Assembly: GCA_023394255.1 (NCBI GenBank)
Contig: JAEXAZ010000216.1
Coordinates: 1-34,310, forward strand
Reading direction: 5' to 3'
Origin: Bacillota bacterium
GTDB lineage: Bacteria > Bacillota > Clostridia > Oscillospirales > Ruminococcaceae
Length of the DNA: 34,310 nt
Part shown: in pieces, positions 31,307 to 34,310 of the stretch
Numbering within the stretch: position 1 is the stretch's first letter
How the letters are laid out: each line of letters starts with the position of its first letter
Position numbers and translations under genes: made by a program
The notes under the pieces: model-generated
Seen by the model: the letters and a program-made list of their open reading frames with translations, nothing else
Databases searched by the model: none
Told to the model about the DNA's origin: nothing

Positions 31307-31383
31307 TGGCGACCTGGATGGGGCTCGAACCCACGACCTCTAGCGTGACAGGCTAGCGTTCTAACCAACTGAACTACCAGGCC
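31307..31383 (-). tRNA. tRNA-Asp (GTC)
   Basis: Reverse-strand cloverleaf with acceptor GGCCTGG/CCAGGTC (one G-T pair), anticodon GTC in CTGTCAC, T loop GGGTTCGAGCCC and encoded CCA. Confidence 0.95.
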
Positions 31384-31391
31384 AATTTAAA

Positions 31392-31467
31392 TGGTGGGAA
31401 CTACAGGGCTCGAACCTGTGACCCTCTGCTTGTAAGGCAGATGCTCTCCCAGCTGAGCTAAGCTCCC
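31392..31467 (-). tRNA. tRNA-Val (TAC)
   Basis: Reverse-strand cloverleaf with acceptor GGGAGCT/AGTTCCC, D arm TAGCTCAGCTGGGAGAGC, anticodon TAC in CTTACAA, T loop AGGTTCGAGCCCT and encoded CCA. It is transcribed first in the array, in the order Val, Asp, Phe, Gly, Cys. Confidence 0.95.
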
Positions 31468-31498
31468 GGACATCGTTCGCTCGAACAGTGCGTTATTT

Positions 31499-31527
31499 AT
31501 TATAACTGTACCGGGTATGTTTGTCAA
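31499..31527 (-). promoter_or_regulatory. Consensus sigma-A promoter of the tRNA array
   Basis: On the reverse strand TTGACA (31522-31527) and TATAAT (31499-31504) match consensus in all twelve positions with a 17-base spacer. It starts 32 bases before tRNA-Val. Confidence 0.95.
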
Positions 31528-31577
31528 TAGGATTTTTAAATTTTCCGGCGAAAAAAAAGAAATTGCATCCAATACTT

Positions 31578-31602
31578 AGGGGGCGGCAAAACACCGGCCC
31601 CT
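31578..31602 (-). terminator. Possible pfkA terminator
   Basis: An imperfect GC-rich hairpin (AGGGGGCGG with CCGGCCCCT, one mismatch) lies 15 bases after the pfkA stop. A T run on the reverse strand is lacking, so strength is uncertain. Confidence 0.4.
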
Positions 31603-31616
31603 ATATTTAGTGGCAG

Positions 31617-32690
31617 TCAATCGCCAAACGAGATCCCGAGGCTCCTTGCAGTCATTACCATCTGATCGTCGGCGGGGACCAGCTTGCTTCTGCCCGCTAT
31701 CAGCTCCAGCGGATTGTGCGTAATCCTATTGTTCTGTTCCGCAACAGCCACTCCGAAAATCCCCTTGCTCACAAGGTCGGCGGCGTAGACCCCAAACTGC
31801 GATGCCAGCACCCTGTCATAGGAGGACGGCGAGCCGCCGCGCAGGAAGTGCCCCGGAACCACCACGCGGGTATCAAACCCGGCCATCGCTGAAATATCCC
31901 GCGCAATCCGGTTGGTAGCGGTAGCAAACCCGGCAGCGGCGCGTTTTTCAGCGCGTTCTTTTCTCTTCATTTTTGCTTCCTCTATGTCAAAAGCGCCTTC
32001 GGCGACGGTTATGATTGAAAAGCCCTTGCCGCTTTCCGCGCGCCGTTCCACCGCCTTCACCACTTTTTTAATATCGTATGGAATCTCGGGTATCAAAATC
32101 ACATCCGCGCCGCCGGCAACTCCTGTATAAAGCGTAAGCCAGCCGGCCTTGTTCCCCATGATCTCAATTACCATGACCCGTTTATGGCTGCTTGCCGTCG
32201 TGTGGACGCGGTCAACCACCTCGGTACCGATATCGACCGCAGTATGAAAGCCGAACGTCACGTCGGTTCCCCAAATATCATTATCGATGGTTTTGGGCAG
32301 CCCAATGATGCGCAGCCCCTCCTGATGAAGAAGATTAGCGGTTTTATGGGTGCCGTTACCGCCTAAAACCAGCAGGCCGTCCAGATGCAGCTTTTTGTAA
32401 TTCTGCTTCATCCTCGCCACTTTATCCACATCATCTTCTACAATTTTCATGCTTTTATAGGGCGTGCGGGCTGTCCCGAGAATGGTCCCGCCCGTTGTCA
32501 GAATCCCGCGAAAATCCGACGGTTTCATCTCATGGTAGTCCCCCTCGATCAATCCCTTATACCCATCTACAATCCCAACAATCTTCACATCGTCCATCTT
32601 CTGATAAAGTGCCTTTGCCACGCCCCGGATGGTCGCGTTCAGACCGGGGCAGTCCCCGCCCGCTGTCAGTATTCCTATTCTTTTTGCCAT
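31617..32690 (-). CDS. pfkA: 6-phosphofructokinase
   Basis: This 357-aa glycolytic enzyme phosphorylates fructose 6-phosphate. Motifs: GILTAGGDCPGLNATIRG near the N terminus, LVLGGNGTHKTA, the PKTIDNDIWGTDVTFGF active-site segment, and EIMGNKAGWLTLYTG. The GGNGT at the nucleotide site (Gly, like ATP enzymes) together with PKTIDND (Lys, like PPi enzymes) is the mixed group pattern, in which ATP use is the more common outcome. Phosphoryl donor is therefore inference. The frame is open to 32771, but the ATG at 32690 (MAKRIGIL) with GGGGAAG upstream is standard. It follows the DUF1294 gene by 28 bases and is likely co-transcribed. Confidence 0.93.
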   Translation of the reverse strand: MAKRIGILTAGGDCPGLNATIRGVAKALYQKMDDVKIVGIVDGYKGLIEGDYHEMKPSDFRGILTTGGTILGTARTPYKSMKIVEDDVDKVARMKQNYKKLHLDGLLVLGGNGTHKTANLLHQEGLRIIGLPKTIDNDIWGTDVTFGFHTAVDIGTEVVDRVHTTASSHKRVMVIEIMGNKAGWLTLYTGVAGGADVILIPEIPYDIKKVVKAVERRAESGKGFSIITVAEGAFDIEEAKMKRKERAEKRAAAGFATATNRIARDISAMAGFDTRVVVPGHFLRGGSPSSYDRVLASQFGVYAADLVSKGIFGVAVAEQNNRITHNPLELIAGRSKLVPADDQMVMTARSLGISFGD

Positions 32691-32718
32691 CTTTGTTCTT
32701 CCCCTCTTTTCAAGTCTC

Positions 32719-32991
32719 CTACCGGTACCACAGCAAAAGCCAAAACAGTGCGGCCGATTCGGATAATACAATCAGCGGTATAAACAGCACAAAATTCCAG
32801 TGCCTGGTCTTGTGGCGGAACAGATACATTCCGCCCCAGATGCCCAGCCCCCCTCCAAGAAAAGCTGTGCCGAACAGCACCTTTTCCGGTATCCGCCATG
32901 CATGCCGTTTTGCTTTCCGCTTATCGATTGCGCAAAGCAACAATCCCCCCGCATTTGCAACGAGCAAATAATAAAACAAAAGATTCTCCAT
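32719..32991 (-). CDS. DUF1294 small membrane protein
   Basis: This 90-aa protein has an N-terminal hydrophobic helix (LLFYYLLVANAGGLLL), the family core DKRKAKRHAWRIPEKVLF, a glycine-rich second helix (GTAFLGGGLGIWGGMYLF), RHKTRH, and a C-terminal helix (FVLFIPLIVLSESAALFWLLL in pieces FVLFIPLIVL and SESAALFWLLL). It matches DUF1294, function unknown. The ATG at 32991 (MENLLFYY), after AAAAGAGAA, is preferred over the in-frame ATG at 33033. It is upstream of pfkA on the same strand. Confidence 0.85.
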   Translation of the reverse strand: MENLLFYYLLVANAGGLLLCAIDKRKAKRHAWRIPEKVLFGTAFLGGGLGIWGGMYLFRHKTRHWNFVLFIPLIVLSESAALFWLLLWYR

Positions 32992-33053
32992 GAATTTCTC
33001 TTTTCCTGCCAAAAAATAGGTGCGACTATTCATGCATTGTTATTCATAATCGT

Positions 33054-33062
33054 ATTATAGCA
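33054..33062 (-). promoter_or_regulatory. Extended -10 promoter of DUF1294-pfkA
   Basis: On the reverse strand TGCTATAAT (TATAAT at 33054-33059, TGC before it). The -35 position is poor (TGGCGT). It lies about 65 bases before the DUF1294 start. Confidence 0.6.
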
Positions 33063-33148
33063 TTCCGCGGGATGCAACGCCAGTACATTTTTTAACCTGC
33101 ATAGTTCATTCGGACAATCCATCTTTTTGTTTTTGTGCATCGGACTTG

Positions 33149-33175
33149 CACATATTCCCACAGCTTACATATAGA
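33149..33175 (+). promoter_or_regulatory. Possible mother-cell (SigE-like) promoter of sigK
   Basis: CATATT near 33151 and CATATAGA at 33168-33175 resemble the SigE -35 (ATATT) and -10 (CATACAnT) patterns, but the spacing is about 11 bases, shorter than usual. No sigma-A promoter is evident upstream of sigK. Weak evidence. Confidence 0.3.
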
Positions 33176-33230
33176 TAGTGGTACAGCATTCTAGGCCATC
33201 CGACTGGCTACCGGGGCAAGGAGGTTTTTC

Positions 33231-33980
33231 ATGCTATCATTGTTTGCATGCCTTTGCAATCTGCTGTATTTTGCCCTGCATATTACCGGAACCGGGTCTT
33301 TTCCCCGCCCTCTTTCCGCACGGGAAGAGCGTGAGTGTCTGGAGCGCATTGCACAGGGCGATCAGGATGCGAAAGCGCGCCTGATAGAGCACAATCTGCG
33401 GCTTGTAGCGCATATTATCAAAAAATACTATGCGGCGTTTAAAGATCAGGATGATTTAATTTCCATCGGGACGATCGGGCTAATCAAAGCGGTTTCGACC
33501 TTTAAACCGGAAAAATCAGTCCGGTTTGCGACCTATGCTTCCAGATGTATCGAAAATGAAGTCCTGATGCATTTCAGGAACAAGAAGAAATCCGCTCAGG
33601 ACGTTTATATCAGTGACCCGATCGATACCGACAAGGATGGAAATTCCCTGACATTGATGGACATTATGGCAGAGGATGATAATATTGTCGACTGTATTGA
33701 TTTACATATCAAGTCGGAGCAATTATATCATTACATCGAGGGCGCGCTGGATGAACGTGAGCGGCAGATTATCATTATGCGGTATGGACTGGGCGGCACA
33801 CGGCCCCTGACACAGCGTGAAGTCGCAGACCATTTGAAAATATCCCGCTCCTATGTATCGCGACACGGTTATTGTAAATGCACAGCCGACAGCGTCCCCG
33901 GCCTTACCGGCCGGGGACGCTGCCCATTTTCGCCGCGATTGTCGGTATATGCGTGGCGTCAGCGCTTTTTCAGTCAGTAA
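33231..33980 (+). pseudogene. sigK: RNA polymerase sporulation sigma factor SigK, interrupted near its 3' end
   Basis: The late mother-cell sigma factor drives spore coat and cortex genes. The protein begins with a hydrophobic pro-sequence (MLSLFACLCNLLYFALHI), as in pro-SigK cleaved by SpoIVFB. Region 2 follows (LIEHNLRLVAHIIKKYY, DLISIGTIGLIKAV and FATYASRCIENEVLMHF), then region 4 (ALDERERQIIIMRYGLGG, TQREVADHLKISRSYVSR). In known SigK proteins SRSYVSR continues IEKRAL and about 20 more residues. Here, after Arg211 (33861-33863), the frame reads HGYCKC and a further 32 unrelated residues to a stop at 33980. The break is inside the region 4.2 recognition helix, so the product should not recognise promoters. 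AAGGAGG lies 6 bases before the ATG. Intervening element, or decayed gene: the 5' part is intact and shows no other damage, favouring the first. Confidence 0.85.
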
Positions 33981-34310
33981 TATAACGCCTTCGCCGGGCG
34001 CGGCAACTTACCCCGCCATTTAAAAAATTTAAAAATTCTTATTTGGAGGGAAACAAAGGGAACAACCCGGCTAACAGACCATAAAAGTGCCGTACGGGCG
34101 GCAAAGCTGCAAACAAGCCCCCACAAGTCAAACGGCAAGCAGGCGCGGGCGGTACAAATCGATCATATGATAAGGGTGGCAAGGTCGGTTTTCCTCCAGC
34201 CGCCTGCCTTCAAATAGGTTGGGAGAGCCTTTCCAGGCTGTCCGCGGCCTCGGTACGGGCGCGCCGGAGCAAACCGCATTTGCCGTCCCGGCGTTTGTCT
34301 GGAGAATGTG
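33864..34310. mobile_element. Probable left end of an element inserted in sigK (partial)
   Basis: From about 33864 the sequence no longer fits sigK and contains no convincing gene to the end of the window. A 14-bp GC-rich hairpin (33890-33903 with 33909-33922, loop TTACC) begins 26 bases after the break. Composition also changes, with long GC-rich, repeat-like stretches. A frame of about 50 codons (34050-34217) following GGAGGG is open but has no valid start and no known match. The layout (host gene cut, hairpin, non-coding terminal region) suits an integrated conjugative or phage-like element. Its type cannot be named, as no integrase or relaxase is inside the window. Confidence 0.6.
33890..33922. 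repeat. Perfect 14-bp hairpin at the element end
   Basis: Arms 33890-33903 and 33909-33922 pair without mismatch around a 5-base loop; the stem is mostly G and C. No T tract follows on either strand, so it is more a structural or recombination-end feature than a standard terminator. It lies inside the chimeric tail of the sigK frame. Confidence 0.85.

Noticed and set aside
34050..34217. About 50-codon open frame after GGAGGG in the terminal region
   Set aside because: No ATG, GTG or TTG start at a usable distance and no recognised sequence, so not reported as a gene.

Overview
The window looks like chromosome of a spore-forming, low-G+C-phylum Clostridium relative, probably a moderately GC-rich Oscillospiraceae/Ruminococcaceae-type bacterium. 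The evidence is a sporulation sigma factor SigK with a hydrophobic pro-sequence, a transcriptional T-box riboswitch, a DivIVA-like coiled-coil protein, DUF1540 and UPF0735 proteins, GTG/TTG starts, strong AGGAGG ribosome sites and many clear sigma-A promoters of the TTGACA-17-TATAAT type. The genus cannot be fixed from sequence reading alone.

Layout. Positions 1-4452 hold a tightly overlapping shikimate/tyrosine operon (tyrA-aroB-aroA-aroC). Positions 4467-7722 hold a tryptophan-specific T-box leader followed by an ABC transporter of the trpXYZ type, so aromatic biosynthesis sits next to aromatic uptake. Next come a reverse-strand ATP-grasp gene and a lipoprotein made of three FMN-binding-like repeats (7744-10412). 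A reverse-strand threonine-branch operon (ACT-domain protein, hom, thrB, lysC; 14392 to 10485) follows. Then come a DivIVA-like gene, guaB, an aldo/keto reductase-Smr-DUF3810 operon, an endonuclease/exonuclease/phosphatase-family gene, a DUF1540 mini-protein, an unrecognised lipoprotein, yqeY and a D-2-hydroxyacid dehydrogenase.

Positions 23785-26409 hold a zinc-uptake operon (znuA-znuC-znuB) with a Fur/Zur-like operator just after the -10 box. Two small proteins follow: a 48-aa charged protein and an HMA-fold protein that lacks the metal-binding CxxC. After an EcsC-family gene comes a redox/sulfur locus with lysR-msrAB divergent from a YeiH-type exporter and overlapping promoters. Then come five tRNA genes (Val-Asp-Phe-Gly-Cys) behind a consensus promoter, DUF1294-pfkA, and finally sigK.

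The most interesting feature is at the right edge. The SigK protein matches its family perfectly through the SRSYVSR segment of region 4.2 and then changes abruptly at about position 33864 into unrelated sequence, which is non-coding as far as I can see and begins with a perfect GC-rich hairpin. This is what one end of a sigK-intervening (skin-like) mobile element would look like, here inserted near the very 3' end of the gene. The rest of the element, and the missing end of sigK, would lie beyond this window.
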